The notes: generated by a model from the letters alone, not told the origin. A DNA stretch of 64,000 nt from Luteimonas sp. YGD11-2 (GCF_004118975.1 NZ_CP035376.1:2046001-2110000), one strand, 5' to 3'; positions 49,701-59,336 are shown, counted from the stretch's first letter. Translations and numbers: made by a program.

Positions 49701-50501
49701 TTACCTGTACGAGTGCTCCGCCGCCGGAAAGCTGCCATCGCGCACCGCGGCGACAAAGGCCTGCACCGCACCGGCCACCGAACCGCCCTCGGCAAGGAAA
49801 TCACGGACAAAACGCGGTCGGCGGTGGCCGCTGTCGAGGCCGAGCATGTCGTGCAGCACCAGCACCTGGCCGTCGCAATGCGCGCCGGCGCCGATGCCGA
49901 TCGTCGGCACCGCGCTTGCCGTGGTGATGTCGGCCGCAAGCGGGGCCGGCACGCCCTCCAGCACGATCAGGGCCGCACCGGCCTCGGCCACCTGGCGGGC
50001 TTCCTCGCGCAGCCGATCGGCGGCGGCGGCCTCGCGGCCCTGCACCTTGAAACCACCCATCCGCAACACCGCCTGCGGAGTCAGCCCGAGATGCGCGCAG
50101 ACCGGAATCTCGCGCTCAACCAGGAAGCGGATCACCTCGAGCTTGGGACCGGCGCCCTCCAGCTTCACCATGCCGGCGCCGGCCTGCAGCAGCCGGGTCG
50201 AGGCGTCGAGCGCGCGCTCGGGCGTGGCGTCGGCCTGGAACGGCAGGTCCGCGACCAGCAGTGCGCGGCGGATGACCCTCGCAACGCAGGCCGTGTGATA
50301 CGCGATGTCGTCGACGGTCACCGGCAACGTGGAGGCGTGGCCCTGCACCACCATGCCAAGCGAGTCGCCGATCAGCAGCAGGTCGACGCCGTTGGCGTCG
50401 AGGACGCGCGCGAAGCCGGCGTCATAGGCGGTGAGCATGCTGAGCTTGCGGCCGGCGCTGCGCGCGGCGAGCAGGTCGGGAACGGTGATGGGCTTGTCCA
50501 T
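49701..50501 (-). CDS. panB: 3-methyl-2-oxobutanoate hydroxymethyltransferase
   Basis: A 266-residue TIM barrel transferring a hydroxymethyl group from methylene-tetrahydrofolate to ketoisovalerate, first step to pantoate. Signatures: [33 protein letters not shown], metal-binding VADLPFQ, KLEGAG, and [15 protein letters not shown] with [21 protein letters not shown]. It is intact. folK, for folate synthesis, lies 23 bases upstream on the same strand, which pairs a folate-consuming enzyme with a folate-making one. Confidence 0.97.
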   Translation of the reverse strand: MDKPITVPDLLAARSAGRKLSMLTAYDAGFARVLDANGVDLLLIGDSLGMVVQGHASTLPVTVDDIAYHTACVARVIRRALLVADLPFQADATPERALDASTRLLQAGAGMVKLEGAGPKLEVIRFLVEREIPVCAHLGLTPQAVLRMGGFKVQGREAAAADRLREEARQVAEAGAALIVLEGVPAPLAADITTASAVPTIGIGAGAHCDGQVLVLHDMLGLDSGHRRPRFVRDFLAEGGSVAGAVQAFVAAVRDGSFPAAEHSYR

Positions 50502-50524
50502 GGCCGGAGTGTAGCCCTGCCCGC

Positions 50525-51079
50525 TTACAGGTGCCGCCCGGGCCGGGGGCCGTCCTCGTCCAGACGCACCACCCCGCCGTCATCGATGGCCGGCAACAGC
50601 TCGCGCGCAGCGCCCACGCCCGGGATCGACGCATCCGCCCACACGTCCAGCAGCGGACGCAGCGCGAACGCGCGTTCGTGCAGGTGCGGATGCGGCACGC
50701 GCAGGCCCGGCATGTCGATGCGCTGTTCGCCATAGAGCAGCAGGTCGAGATCCAGCAGCCTCGGGCCCCATCGCAATGCGGGGTCGTCAGCGCGCACGCG
50801 GCCGTGTGCGGCCTCGATGCGCAGCAGCGCATCCAGCAGCGTGCCGGGTGCCAGGCCGGTCCGCAGCCGCGCAACCGCGTTCACGAACGCAGGCTGGTCC
50901 TCGCGCCCCCAGGCCGTGCTCCGATACAACGGTGAAGCCGCCAGCAGGACGGTCCCGGGCAAGGCCGCCAGCGCGTCGAATGCACTGCGCAGGGTGGCCG
51001 CGGGTTCGCCGAGATTGGCGCCCAGGCCGATCGCGGCTTCGACCGTCGGCGCCGGCCCGTCACCCGGCGATGCGCACAT
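50525..51079 (-). CDS. folK: HPPK: 6-hydroxymethyl-7,8-dihydropterin pyrophosphokinase
   Basis: A 184-residue pyrophosphokinase of folate synthesis. Family motifs: [17 protein letters not shown] near the N-terminus, [36 protein letters not shown] (metal Asp pair) and [16 protein letters not shown]. It sits between pcnB and panB, as in E. coli (pcnB-folK-panBCD), with 6 bases to pcnB. ATG at 51079 gives a short N-terminal extension [13 protein letters not shown] before the fold. Confidence 0.95.
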   Translation of the reverse strand: MCASPGDGPAPTVEAAIGLGANLGEPAATLRSAFDALAALPGTVLLAASPLYRSTAWGREDQPAFVNAVARLRTGLAPGTLLDALLRIEAAHGRVRADDPALRWGPRLLDLDLLLYGEQRIDMPGLRVPHPHLHERAFALRPLLDVWADASIPGVGAARELLPAIDDGGVVRLDEDGPRPGRHL

Positions 51080-51085
51080 GCGCTG

Positions 51086-52438
51086 TCAGCCAGCGTCGGC
51101 GGACGCCGGGCGACGCCGCCGGCGACGGCGCTTGCGCGGCTCATCCGCGTCGCCATCACCCTCGACATCGGTTGCCGGCGGATGCGCGGCGATCGCATGG
51201 TCGGGATCGTGCTGGGCCTCGCGCCAGAACGCGACGTCCTCGGCGTGGCTTCCCGACGCGGCGTCACGCAGCACCAGGAAGTCGAACGCGGCGCGGAAAC
51301 GCGGATGCGCGAGCGTGCGCACCACCCGCTTGCGCTGGCGCAGTGGCAGGCGGGTCTGCAGCAGCCAGATCTCCTGCATCGGCAGCGAGAAGCGGCGTGG
51401 CAGCGCGATGGTGGCGAGCTGGTGCAGGGTGACCCGATCGGCGGCGCGGCGCTGCGCTTCCGCGGCATGGGTGCCCGCCGCCTGCAGGCCGATCAGCGCA
51501 TGGCAGTACGCAGGCCACAACAGCAGCGCGAACAGGAACGCCGGCGACACCGGTTCGTCCGCCGCCACCCGCGCATCGGTATTGCGCAGGCCTTCGAGGA
51601 TGAATTCGCGCAGCACGCCGCTGCGGTTGCGCGAAAGCGCCGCGGCGCTTTCCGGGAACAGGATGGGCAACAGCCCGTGCGCCTCGAGGCCGAGGAAACT
51701 GGCTTCGCCACGTCCCGAGAGGAACAGCTTCAGGCATTCTTCGAACAGTCGCGCCGGCGCGGCTTCGCGCAGCAGTGGCGCCAGCACCGCGATCGGCGCG
51801 GCCGTGGCCGGATCGATGGTGAAGTCCAGTTTCGCCGCCAGCCGGACAGCGCGCAGCATGCGCACCGGATCCTCGCGGTAGCGCTGCTCGGGGTCGCCGA
51901 TCAGCTTGAGCACGCGGTTCTGCACGTCCTCGAAGCCACCGGTGTAATCGCGCACCGAGAAGTCCTCGATCGCGTAATAGAGCGCGTTGGCGGTGAAGTC
52001 ACGGCGGATCGCGTCCTCCTCGATCGTGCCGTAGACGTTGTCGCGCAGCAGCCGGCCACCTTCGTGGGTCTCGCGGTCGCCGCTGCCATCGTCGGCATTG
52101 GAGCGGAAGGTCGCGACCTCGACGATCTCGCGCCCGAACACCACGTGGGCGAGGCGGAAGCGCCGGCCGATCAGCCGCGAGTTGCGGAACAGCGCGCGCA
52201 CCTCGTCGGGCGTGGCATCGGTGGCGATGTCGAAGTCCTTGGGCTGCAGCCCGATCAGCAGGTCGCGGACGGCGCCGCCGACCAGGAACGCGCCGTGCCC
52301 GGCTTCGCGCAGGCGGTAGAGCACGCGCAGTGCACCGGGGCTGATGTCCTTGCGGGAAATCGGGTGGTGTTCCCGGGCGATGGTGCGCAGCACGGGCACG
52401 GGAAGGAGCGCGGGGAGGGAATCGGGGGTCTGGGTCAT
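51086..52438 (-). CDS. pcnB: Poly(A) polymerase I
   Basis: A 450-residue class II nucleotidyltransferase that adds poly(A) tails to RNA for decay. The head domain has FLVGGAVRDLLIGLQPKDFDIATDATPDEV (catalytic DxD), and FRLAHVVFGREIVEVATFR and RRDFTANALYY follow. RDYTGG-like VRDYTGGFEDVQNR and RYREDPVRMLRAVRLAAKL are PAP/CCA-enzyme marks; the genome context (folK, panB) supports PAP over the CCA enzyme. The C-terminus is very basic (RKRRRRRRR), as in E. coli PcnB. ATG at 52438 preferred over an earlier in-frame ATG. Confidence 0.95.
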   Translation of the reverse strand: MTQTPDSLPALLPVPVLRTIAREHHPISRKDISPGALRVLYRLREAGHGAFLVGGAVRDLLIGLQPKDFDIATDATPDEVRALFRNSRLIGRRFRLAHVVFGREIVEVATFRSNADDGSGDRETHEGGRLLRDNVYGTIEEDAIRRDFTANALYYAIEDFSVRDYTGGFEDVQNRVLKLIGDPEQRYREDPVRMLRAVRLAAKLDFTIDPATAAPIAVLAPLLREAAPARLFEECLKLFLSGRGEASFLGLEAHGLLPILFPESAAALSRNRSGVLREFILEGLRNTDARVAADEPVSPAFLFALLLWPAYCHALIGLQAAGTHAAEAQRRAADRVTLHQLATIALPRRFSLPMQEIWLLQTRLPLRQRKRVVRTLAHPRFRAAFDFLVLRDAASGSHAEDVAFWREAQHDPDHAIAAHPPATDVEGDGDADEPRKRRRRRRRPASADAG

Positions 52439-52517
52439 CAAGTGCTTCTGGAAAAAGGTCCGCGAAAAGTTCTCTCGGGCGGACGCGGGGACGACACAAC
52501 GGCGTCCTTGTGTTGCT

Positions 52518-52523
52518 ATACTA
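52518..52523 (+). promoter_or_regulatory. Putative -10 of tRNA-Glu
   Basis: TATACT at 52518-52523, about 69 bases before the mature tRNA 5' end, implying a 5' leader of roughly 60 bases to be removed. A -35 is not obvious. The region also lies upstream of pcnB on the other strand. Confidence 0.4.
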
Positions 52524-52591
52524 GCAAGCTGCACGGGACATCACGCTCCGTACAGGCCGGTCGTCCAGCCGGTGGCCCCCGGGCCGACATC

Positions 52592-52667
52592 GCTCCCTTC
52601 GTCTAGAGGCCTAGGACGTGGCCCTCTCAAGGCTAAAACACGGGTTCGAATCCCGTAGGGAGCGCCA
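52592..52667 (+). tRNA. tRNA-Glu (anticodon CTC)
   Basis: A 76-base cloverleaf with encoded CCA. The 5' GCTCCCTTCGTCTAGAGGCC is characteristic of tRNA-Glu; the anticodon loop is CTCTCAA (CTC at the anticodon), T-arm GGGTTCGAATCCC, acceptor GCTCCCT pairing with AGGGAGC. CTC-reading tRNA-Glu is expected in a high-GC genome using GAG heavily, in addition to the TTC isoacceptor, which is not in this window. Confidence 0.95.
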
Positions 52668-52674
52668 TCTTCCG

Positions 52675-52709
52675 AAAGCCCGCGTCGCAGGACGCGGGCT
52701 TTCTTCTTT
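52675..52709 (+). terminator. Intrinsic terminator of tRNA-Glu
   Basis: AAAGCCCGCGTC / GACGCGGGCTTT 12-base stem with GCAG loop (52675-52702) and TCTTCTTT tail, 7 bases after the tRNA CCA. Confidence 0.92.
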
Positions 52710-52800
52710 GTACGCGCGCGGATGCGAACCGCTCGCACCGCCGGTCGGGCACGTGGCTTAAACTTGCGGGCCTGGCTGTCGTGCTGCCACGAGGAATTCC

Positions 52801-53124
52801 ATGCCTTTCGTCGTCACCGAGAACTGCATCAAGTGCAAGTACACCGACTGCGTCGAGGTGTGCCCGGTCGACTGTTTCCACGAAGGCCCGAACTTCCTGG
52901 TGATCGATCCGGACGAGTGCATCGACTGCACCCTGTGCGAGCCGGAATGCCCGATCAATGCGATCTACCCGGAAGATGACGTTCCCGCCGGGCAGGAGCA
53001 CTTCGTGGCCTTGAATGCCGAACTCTCGCGCGACTGGCCGGTGATCACCACCCGCAAGGAGCCGCCCGCCGACGCCAAGGAGTGGGAAGGCAAGCCCGAC
53101 AAGCTGCCGCTGCTCGAACGCTGA
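52801..53124 (+). CDS. fdxA: Ferredoxin FdxA (7Fe type)
   Basis: A 107-residue soluble ferredoxin with [3Fe-4S] and [4Fe-4S] sites. The first cysteine set is [18 protein letters not shown] (an extra-residue spacing typical of 7Fe proteins), the second [16 protein letters not shown]. The C-terminal extension, with [18 protein letters not shown], is the FdxA/Azotobacter FdI-like tail. The ATG at 52801 follows GAGGAATT. It is preceded by the tRNA terminator and followed by its own, so it is monocistronic; no partner reductase is adjacent. Confidence 0.95.
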   Translation: MPFVVTENCIKCKYTDCVEVCPVDCFHEGPNFLVIDPDECIDCTLCEPECPINAIYPEDDVPAGQEHFVALNAELSRDWPVITTRKEPPADAKEWEGKPDKLPLLER

Positions 53125-53181
53125 GCGCGGTACGGCGCGGGGAGCTTCGAACCGACGCCGACAACCCGCTTCACGACAGGG

Positions 53182-53214
53182 AAAAGGCCGCGCATGCGCG
53201 GCCTTTTCCTTTTT
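53182..53214. terminator. Bidirectional terminator between fdxA and rhlE
   Basis: AAAAGGCCGCGC / GCGCGGCCTTTT palindromic stem (53182-53207, AT-centre) flanked by A on the left and CCTTTTT on the right. It can end fdxA on the plus strand and rhlE on the minus strand. Confidence 0.88.
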
Positions 53215-53278
53215 GCACCCGGGCAGATTGCCGCTTCCCCGCCGCGGCCTCAGCCGCGACCGGGAAACGGCCGGTGCA

Positions 53279-54616
53279 TCAGCCGCGGACCGAAGGCCGC
53301 TGGCCGCTGCGCCCGTCGGTGCGCGAGCCACGGGCCTGGCGCGGGCCGGCGTGTGCATGCGCACCACGCTCCTGCGGCTTGCCGTGCGCGCGATGCGCCG
53401 GCTTGCGCGCGGCGCCACCCGGGGCACGTCCGCCGCCACCACGCTTGGCCGACTGCATCGGGCCGTCGAGGCGGATCGGATGCGTCGGCGCATAGCCTTC
53501 GACTTCCACCATCGAGATGTCGGCCTTGAGCATGCGCTGGATCTGCCGCAGCAGGATCGCCTCGTCGGCCGAGACCAGCGACAGCGCCTCACCCGTCGCG
53601 CCGTTGCGCCCGGTGCGTCCGATGCGGTGCACGTAGTCCTCGGCGACCATCGGCAGGTCGTGGTTGATCACCAGCGGCAGGTTCGGGATATCGAGCCCGC
53701 GCGCGGCCACATCGGTCGCGACCAGGATGCGCGCCTTGCCGGACTTGAACTGGTCCAGCGCCTTCTGGCGTTGCGCCTGGCTCTTGTTGCCATGGATCGC
53801 GACTGCCGGCAGGCCGGCCTTCTCGAGCTGTTCGGCGAGGCGGTTGCAACCGTGCTTGGTCTTGCCGAACACCAGCACCCGATCGGTGTGGCGCTTGCTG
53901 AGGATGTCGACCAGCAGGTCGCGCTTGCGGCCGGAATCGACCGGGTGCGCACGGTGCACGATGGTGTCGGCGATGACGTTGTTCGACGTCACCTGCACCT
54001 GCTGCGGGTTGCGCATGATCTCCAGCGCGAGCGCACGGATGCGCGGCTCGAAGGTGGCCGAGAACAGCAGCGTCTGCCGCTGCGCGGGCACCTTGGCGAG
54101 GATCCGCTTCATGTTGGGCAGGAAGCCCATGTCGAGCATGCGGTCCGCCTCGTCGAGCACCAGCACCTCGATGGCGTCGAGCTTGGCGTAGCCGGACTGC
54201 ATGTGGTCGAGCAGGCGGCCAGGGCAGGCCACCAGCACGTCGACGCCGCGCTTCAGGTTCTCGATCTGCGGCTGCATGCCCACGCCGCCGAACAGCGTCG
54301 TCACGTTGAGGCGCAGATGGCGGCCGTACGCCTTGATGCTGTCGGCCACCTGCACCGCGAGCTCGCGGGTCGGCACCAGGATCAGTGCGCGCGGCTTGCG
54401 CGGGCCCTTGGGCGGGGTTTCCTTTGCGAGACGCTGCAGCAGCGGCAGGCCGAAGGCAGCGGTCTTGCCGGTACCGGTCTGGGCGCCACCCAGCAGGTCG
54501 TGGCCGGCCAGCACCAGCGGGATCGCCTGGGCCTGGATCGGGGTGGGCGTGGTGTAGCCGGTTTCGGCCAGCGCACGCAGCAGCGCGGGCGAAAGCCCGA
54601 GGGTTTCGAATTGCAT
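53279..54616 (-). CDS. rhlE: DEAD-box RNA helicase (RhlE type)
   Basis: A 445-residue ATP-dependent RNA helicase. Motifs in order: PTPIQAQAIPLVLAG (Q motif), AQTGTGKTAAF (I), PTRELAVQ (Ia), LVLDEADRMLDMGF (II), FSATF (III), VFGKTKHG (IV), RILVATDVAARGLDIPN (V) and HRIGRTGRNG (VI). The N-terminus MQFETLGLSPALLRAL is RhlE-like. The final 70 residues are Arg/Gly/Ala-rich and probably bind RNA. The ATG at 54616 follows AGGAGA; earlier in-frame starts lack support. RhlE proteins act in ribosome assembly and RNA decay. Confidence 0.94.
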   Translation of the reverse strand: MQFETLGLSPALLRALAETGYTTPTPIQAQAIPLVLAGHDLLGGAQTGTGKTAAFGLPLLQRLAKETPPKGPRKPRALILVPTRELAVQVADSIKAYGRHLRLNVTTLFGGVGMQPQIENLKRGVDVLVACPGRLLDHMQSGYAKLDAIEVLVLDEADRMLDMGFLPNMKRILAKVPAQRQTLLFSATFEPRIRALALEIMRNPQQVQVTSNNVIADTIVHRAHPVDSGRKRDLLVDILSKRHTDRVLVFGKTKHGCNRLAEQLEKAGLPAVAIHGNKSQAQRQKALDQFKSGKARILVATDVAARGLDIPNLPLVINHDLPMVAEDYVHRIGRTGRNGATGEALSLVSADEAILLRQIQRMLKADISMVEVEGYAPTHPIRLDGPMQSAKRGGGGRAPGGAARKPAHRAHGKPQERGAHAHAGPRQARGSRTDGRSGQRPSVRG

Positions 54617-55050
54617 GGATGTCTCCTTGACGCATTGCACGCCCGGCCGGATGACCGGCGTCATGGCGCACAAAGTCCGTCCCCGCGCTATCCAGAACCG
54701 CGCTGCGGGCGACGTGATGACGGCACGGACGTTTCCGTGTCGTGTCTGCGCGAGGAAGGACGTGCGGGATAGGAGACCGGGCGCGGAGGCCGCGGCGGGC
54801 ATACCAGGATCGTCACTGTTCGAGAGCGGTTCGCGCTCGAGAGCAGGAGCAGCCGTATCGCAGAACGTCGAGGAGTCTACGTCATGCGACCGGCCCGCGA
54901 CCAGCGCCACGAGGGTCCGGTCATCCTGGCGACAGCTGCGCATGCCGCCGACAGCCTACGGGCATGACGTTCGACACCACCGGCCCTGCCCTGGCGGGCG
55001 TACATTGCCGCGGCATCCACCAGCCATGCCCGCAACGGGCGGAGTCGAAC
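54617..55050. other. Intergenic region rhlE / M13 peptidase
   Basis: 434 bases between two divergent genes. I see no supported gene; open frames here lack start signals and homology. A small hairpin GAGCG-GTTCG-CGCTC lies near 54830, and GGAG stands 6 bases before the M13 GTG. Promoters for both genes must lie here, but no strong -35/-10 pair was found by eye. Confidence 0.5.
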
Positions 55051-57159
55051 GTGAGCGCGAACACCCCGAGAATCCTTGCCCTGTCGCTGGCCGTGTCGCT
55101 GGCGCTGGGTGCCTGCAGCCGCGACCCCGCACCGTCGGCCGACGGCACTACCGCCGCCCCGGCAGCGACCGCGGCCATCGCGCCACGACTCGACGACACC
55201 CGGCTGCCGCCGGTCAACCGCTTCCAGCTGGCCGACCTCGACGAGACCGTCAGCGCCTGCCAGGACCTCGATGCGCACGCCAACGGCAAATGGCTGGCCG
55301 CGAATCCGATTCCTGGCGACCGCACCACCTGGGGTTCGTTCGAGATGCTGGTCGAGCGGTCGCTGGCCGCACAGCGCCAGCTCGCCGAACAGGCCGCGGA
55401 CGACTCCGCCGCTACCGGCGTGGCGAAGATCGTCGGCGACTTCTGGGCCACCGGCATGGACGAGGCGGCGATCGAAGCGCAGGGCCTGGCGCCGATCCAG
55501 GATCGACTCGATGCGATCGAGGCCCTGGCCGACGGCGCCGCCGTGGCGGACTACCTGCGCACCAGTGCCGCGCGCGGCGAGAGCTTCCTCGTGAGCTTCG
55601 GCCCGAACGCCGACTTCAGGGATTCGAAGGTCAACATCGCCTACGCCGCACAGGGCGGTCTCGGCCTGCCCGACAAGACGTACTACTTCGAAGCCACCCA
55701 CAAGGACAAGCTGGCCGCCTACGAACGCCACGTTGCCCGCGTGCTGGAGCTTTCCGGCGTGGCGGCCGATGCCGCGGCCGAACAGGCCCGCGCGGTGGTC
55801 GGGTTCGAGACCCGCCTGGCCGACAAGTCGCGTTCGCAGGTGGAGCTGTCGCGCGATGCATCGCTGTTCTACAACCCGGTCAGCCCCGCGGATGCGGATG
55901 TGCTGACCCCGAACTTCCCGTGGACGGCGTTCTTCGCCGCGCAGGGCATCGATGCGCCGGCGACGTTCTCGCTGGCGATGCCGGAGTTCCACCAGGAAGT
56001 CGACCGCATGCTCGCCGATGTGCCGGTCGACACCTGGAAGGCCTACCTGCGCTTCCACACCGTCGACAGTGCCTCGCCATTCCTTGCAAGCGACTTCGCC
56101 AACGCCAACTACGAGTTCTACGGTCGCACCCTGCGCGGCCAGCAGGAGATCGAGCCGCGCTGGAAGCGCGCGCTCAACACCCTCAACGGCAGTGCCGGCG
56201 AAGCGCTCGGCGAGATCTACGTGCAGGCGGCGTTCCCGGCCGAATCCAAGGCACGGATGGAAGAGCTGGTCGGCAACCTCGGTGAGGCACTGAAGGTGCG
56301 CCTGCAGAACCTCGAGTGGATGGGCGAGGAAACCCGGGAGAAGGCGATGGCCAAGTGGGAGACCTTCACCCCGAAGATCGGCTACCCCGCCAACTGGCGC
56401 GACTGGAGCGGGCTTGCCACCAGCCGCGACAGCTACATCGGCAACGTGCTGGCCGCGCGCGAGTTCAATCACCGCTGGCAGCTGGGCAAGATCGGCAAGC
56501 CGGTGGATCCGGACGAGTGGTTCATGCCGCCGCAGACGGTCAACGCCTACTACAACCCGCAGGCCAACGAGATCGTGTTCCCGGCTGCGATCCTGCAGCC
56601 GCCGTTCTTCGATCCCGATGCCGACGACGCGCTCAACTACGGCGGCATCGGCGCGGTCATCGGCCACGAGATGATCCACGGCTACGACGACCAGGGCAGC
56701 CGCTTCGGGCCCACCGGCAACTTCGAGAACTGGTGGACCGGGGCCGACGCCAGTGGCTTCCGCAAGCTCACCGACCGCCTGGTGGCGCAGTTCGATGCCT
56801 ACGAGGCGGCGCCGGGCCAGCATGTCAACGGCAACCTGACGCTGGGCGAGAACATCGCCGATCTCGGCGGCCTGGCAGTCGCCTACGACGCCCTGCAGCG
56901 CGCACGCGAGGGCCAGCAGGATCCGAACGTGGACGGCCTCACCCAGGACCAGCGTTTCTTCCTCAACTGGGCCACGGTGTGGCGCCGCAACTTCACCCCG
57001 GAGGAACTGAAGGTGCGGCTGGCGACCGACCCGCATGCGCCGGCGAACTTCCGTGCCATCGGCGCGCCGGCGAACCTGCCGGCGTTCGCCGCCGCGTTCT
57101 CGTGCGAGGCCGGTGCGCCGATGGTGCGCGCGGGCGAGGAGCGCATCGTGATCTGGTGA
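55051..57159 (+). CDS. M13 family zinc metallopeptidase (PepO-like lipoprotein)
   Basis: A 702-residue neprilysin-family enzyme, probably membrane-lipid anchored (lipobox LALGAC, acyl-Cys22). The N-terminal M13_N domain (about 60-440) is followed by the catalytic domain: substrate-binding Asn498-Ala-Tyr-Tyr, zinc site His539-Glu540-x-x-His543 (VIGHEMIHGYDDQG) and third ligand Glu600 with Asp604 (GENIADLGG). All catalytic parts are present. Such enzymes cleave short peptides in the periplasm or outside the cell. Start GTG at 55051 behind GGAG; longer in-frame extensions are unlikely because the lipobox would be internal. The next gene is a degenerate relative. Confidence 0.92.
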   Translation: MSANTPRILALSLAVSLALGACSRDPAPSADGTTAAPAATAAIAPRLDDTRLPPVNRFQLADLDETVSACQDLDAHANGKWLAANPIPGDRTTWGSFEMLVERSLAAQRQLAEQAADDSAATGVAKIVGDFWATGMDEAAIEAQGLAPIQDRLDAIEALADGAAVADYLRTSAARGESFLVSFGPNADFRDSKVNIAYAAQGGLGLPDKTYYFEATHKDKLAAYERHVARVLELSGVAADAAAEQARAVVGFETRLADKSRSQVELSRDASLFYNPVSPADADVLTPNFPWTAFFAAQGIDAPATFSLAMPEFHQEVDRMLADVPVDTWKAYLRFHTVDSASPFLASDFANANYEFYGRTLRGQQEIEPRWKRALNTLNGSAGEALGEIYVQAAFPAESKARMEELVGNLGEALKVRLQNLEWMGEETREKAMAKWETFTPKIGYPANWRDWSGLATSRDSYIGNVLAAREFNHRWQLGKIGKPVDPDEWFMPPQTVNAYYNPQANEIVFPAAILQPPFFDPDADDALNYGGIGAVIGHEMIHGYDDQGSRFGPTGNFENWWTGADASGFRKLTDRLVAQFDAYEAAPGQHVNGNLTLGENIADLGGLAVAYDALQRAREGQQDPNVDGLTQDQRFFLNWATVWRRNFTPEELKVRLATDPHAPANFRAIGAPANLPAFAAAFSCEAGAPMVRAGEERIVIW

Positions 57160-57182
57160 TGCGCCCGCACGAGAGGTGCGAC

Positions 57183-57213
57183 GCGAAAGGCCGGGCCCGT
57201 CCCGGCCTTTCGC
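57183..57213 (+). terminator. Probable terminator after the first M13 gene
   Basis: GCGAAAGGCCGGG / CCCGGCCTTTCGC (57183-57213) is a 13-base perfect stem starting 23 bases past the stop. No T-run follows, so it may be a Rho-linked or partial terminator. Confidence 0.5.
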
Positions 57214-57296
57214 ATTACGGGCATCGCGACTCCGCCCCGCCTGTGCGCCGTCGATGCCTCACGCGGCCGCGGCTAAACTCCGCGCAGACCGCAGCC

Positions 57297-59336
57297 ATGG
57301 AATCTGCAATGCCGATCGCCCCCCTGTCCGCTTTCCTCCGCCCCACCCTGCTCGCTGCCAGCCTCGTCATGCTGCTCGGCACCGCCACCGACGCGGATGC
57401 CCAGCGCCGTCGCGCCGCCGCGCCGAAGCCACCACCGGGCCCGACCGCCTGCACCGATTTCTACAGCTTCCACAACAAGGACTGGCTGGCCGCCACCCCG
57501 GTGCCGGCGCAGGGCATGGTCACCGCGCTGGGTGAGCTGCAGCAGCGGTCGCTGCAGCAGCAGCGCGAGCTGCTGGACACGGCGATGCGCCAGCCGGCCA
57601 ACCCCGTGCAGCAGCTCCTCGGCGACTTCTGGGCCAGCGGCCTGGACGAGGCCGCGGTGGAAGCCGATGGCGCACAGCCGATCGCCCCGCTGCTGGCGCG
57701 CATCGACGCGATCCGCCGCGCCCGCCACATCCCGCCGGCGATCGCCGCGCTGCACCAGGTGGGCATCCCGGTGGCGTTCAACTTCAACGCCGATGTCGAC
57801 CTGGGCGACCTCGGCCGCCATATCGGCTACTTCACCCAGGGCGGCCTGGGCCTGCCGGACCCGGCCTTCTACACCCGTGGCGACGCCAACAGCCAGGCGC
57901 TGCTCGGGCGTTACCGCGAATACGTGCGCAACATCCTGGTGCTGAGCGGCGTGCCGGAAGCACAGGCGGACGCCGCCGCCGGCCAGGTGATCGAACTGGA
58001 AACGCGCATCGCGCAGAAGTCGCCGTCGCTGGTCGACAGCCGCGACCCGCGTGCCAACTACGCCCGCGTGGCGGTGCGCGATGCCAGCCGCCAGTACCGC
58101 AACCTGCAGCTGGGCGAGTTCCTGACCGCACAGGGCGTCGAGGACGACGTGGTGTCGCTGGCGCCGCCGGAACTGTTCGCCGACCTCAACACCTTCGTTG
58201 CGGGCCTTCCGGTCGAGCAGTGGAAGCATTACCTGCGCTTCCACGTCGGCTCCGCGATGGCGCCGTATCTGTCGAAGCCCTGGCGTGATGCGGACTTCGC
58301 CTTCCGTGGCCGCCTGCTGCGTGGCGACACCGCGCCGGCCACGCGCGAGGTGTTGACGCTCGAGGCGATCAACAAGGCCGCGGGCCCGATGCTTGCGCGC
58401 GAATATGTCGCCCGCCATCTGCCCGCGGCGACCCGCGAGCGTGCCGACACCATCGCCACCCAGGTGCGCGATGCCCTGGTGCGCAGCATCGAGCACAGCA
58501 CCTGGATGACGCCCGCCACGAAGGCCGAAGCCCGGGCCAAGGCCTCGACCATCCGCATCGAGATCGGCGCACCGGTCGAGGATCTCGACTTCAGCGTGCA
58601 GCCGATGGGCCGCGGCAGCTTCGGCGGCAACATGCTGATCGCCTCGACCTGGCAGCGGCGCGAGGAAATGAAGCGCATCGGCCGCGCCAATGCCGACCGC
58701 CGCTGGGACGTGCTGCCGCAGCAGCCGGCGCTGGCCTACGACCTCGCACAGAACCGGCTGATCGTCTCCGCCGCGGTGCTGCAGCCGCCGGTGCTCGACC
58801 TCGCGCGCACGCCGGAATCGCATTACGGCAGCTACGGCGCACTGGTCGGCCACGAGCTGGGCCGCAGCGTGGACATCCGCGGCCGTGTCGTGGATGCCAG
58901 GCAGGACGCACGGATGTGGTGGAGCCCCGAGGACCTGTCCGCCTGGGAAGGCATCGCGTCGCGGCTGGCGGTGCAGTACAGCGCCTATCCGTATCCCGGG
59001 CTGACCGCGCTCAACGTCGACGGCACCCGCACCCGCGACGAGAATGCCGCCGACCTCGCCGGGGTGGAGCTGGCGCTGGACGCGTTTACCACCGCCAATC
59101 CCGGCGCGACGCCCGAGGCCTCGCAGCAGTTCTTCGCGGCGTGGGCGGAACTGTGGCGCCAGCAGGCGGCACCTGCCGCGGCCCAGCACGCCGCGATGAC
59201 CTCGCCGCATGCGCCGGGCCACTGGCGCACCAATGGTCCGCTGGCCAACCTGCCCGCCTTCGGCACCGCGTTCGCGTGCGAGCCCGGCGCGCCGATGCAG
59301 CGCACCGAGGCGGAGCAGATCCGCATCTGGCGCTGA
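57297..59336 (+). CDS. M13-family protein lacking zinc-binding residues (predicted pseudopeptidase)
   Basis: A 679-residue exported relative of the preceding enzyme (signal peptide 1-35, ending ATDADAQ). The M13 architecture is kept along its length (e.g. GLPDPAFYTRGDAN, EQWKHYLRFHVGSAMAPYL, DENAADLAGVELALDAF, and an EQIRIWR end), but the zinc motif is His519-Glu520-Leu-Gly-Arg523 (GHELGRSVD) rather than HExxH, and NAYY is replaced by Leu479-Ala-Tyr-Asp. Glu582 (ENAAD) remains. The open frame is intact, so selection for a non-catalytic role is plausible. Start ATG at 57297; 57309 is an alternative. Confidence 0.88.
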   Translation: MESAMPIAPLSAFLRPTLLAASLVMLLGTATDADAQRRRAAAPKPPPGPTACTDFYSFHNKDWLAATPVPAQGMVTALGELQQRSLQQQRELLDTAMRQPANPVQQLLGDFWASGLDEAAVEADGAQPIAPLLARIDAIRRARHIPPAIAALHQVGIPVAFNFNADVDLGDLGRHIGYFTQGGLGLPDPAFYTRGDANSQALLGRYREYVRNILVLSGVPEAQADAAAGQVIELETRIAQKSPSLVDSRDPRANYARVAVRDASRQYRNLQLGEFLTAQGVEDDVVSLAPPELFADLNTFVAGLPVEQWKHYLRFHVGSAMAPYLSKPWRDADFAFRGRLLRGDTAPATREVLTLEAINKAAGPMLAREYVARHLPAATRERADTIATQVRDALVRSIEHSTWMTPATKAEARAKASTIRIEIGAPVEDLDFSVQPMGRGSFGGNMLIASTWQRREEMKRIGRANADRRWDVLPQQPALAYDLAQNRLIVSAAVLQPPVLDLARTPESHYGSYGALVGHELGRSVDIRGRVVDARQDARMWWSPEDLSAWEGIASRLAVQYSAYPYPGLTALNVDGTRTRDENAADLAGVELALDAFTTANPGATPEASQQFFAAWAELWRQQAAPAAAQHAAMTSPHAPGHWRTNGPLANLPAFGTAFACEPGAPMQRTEAEQIRIWR

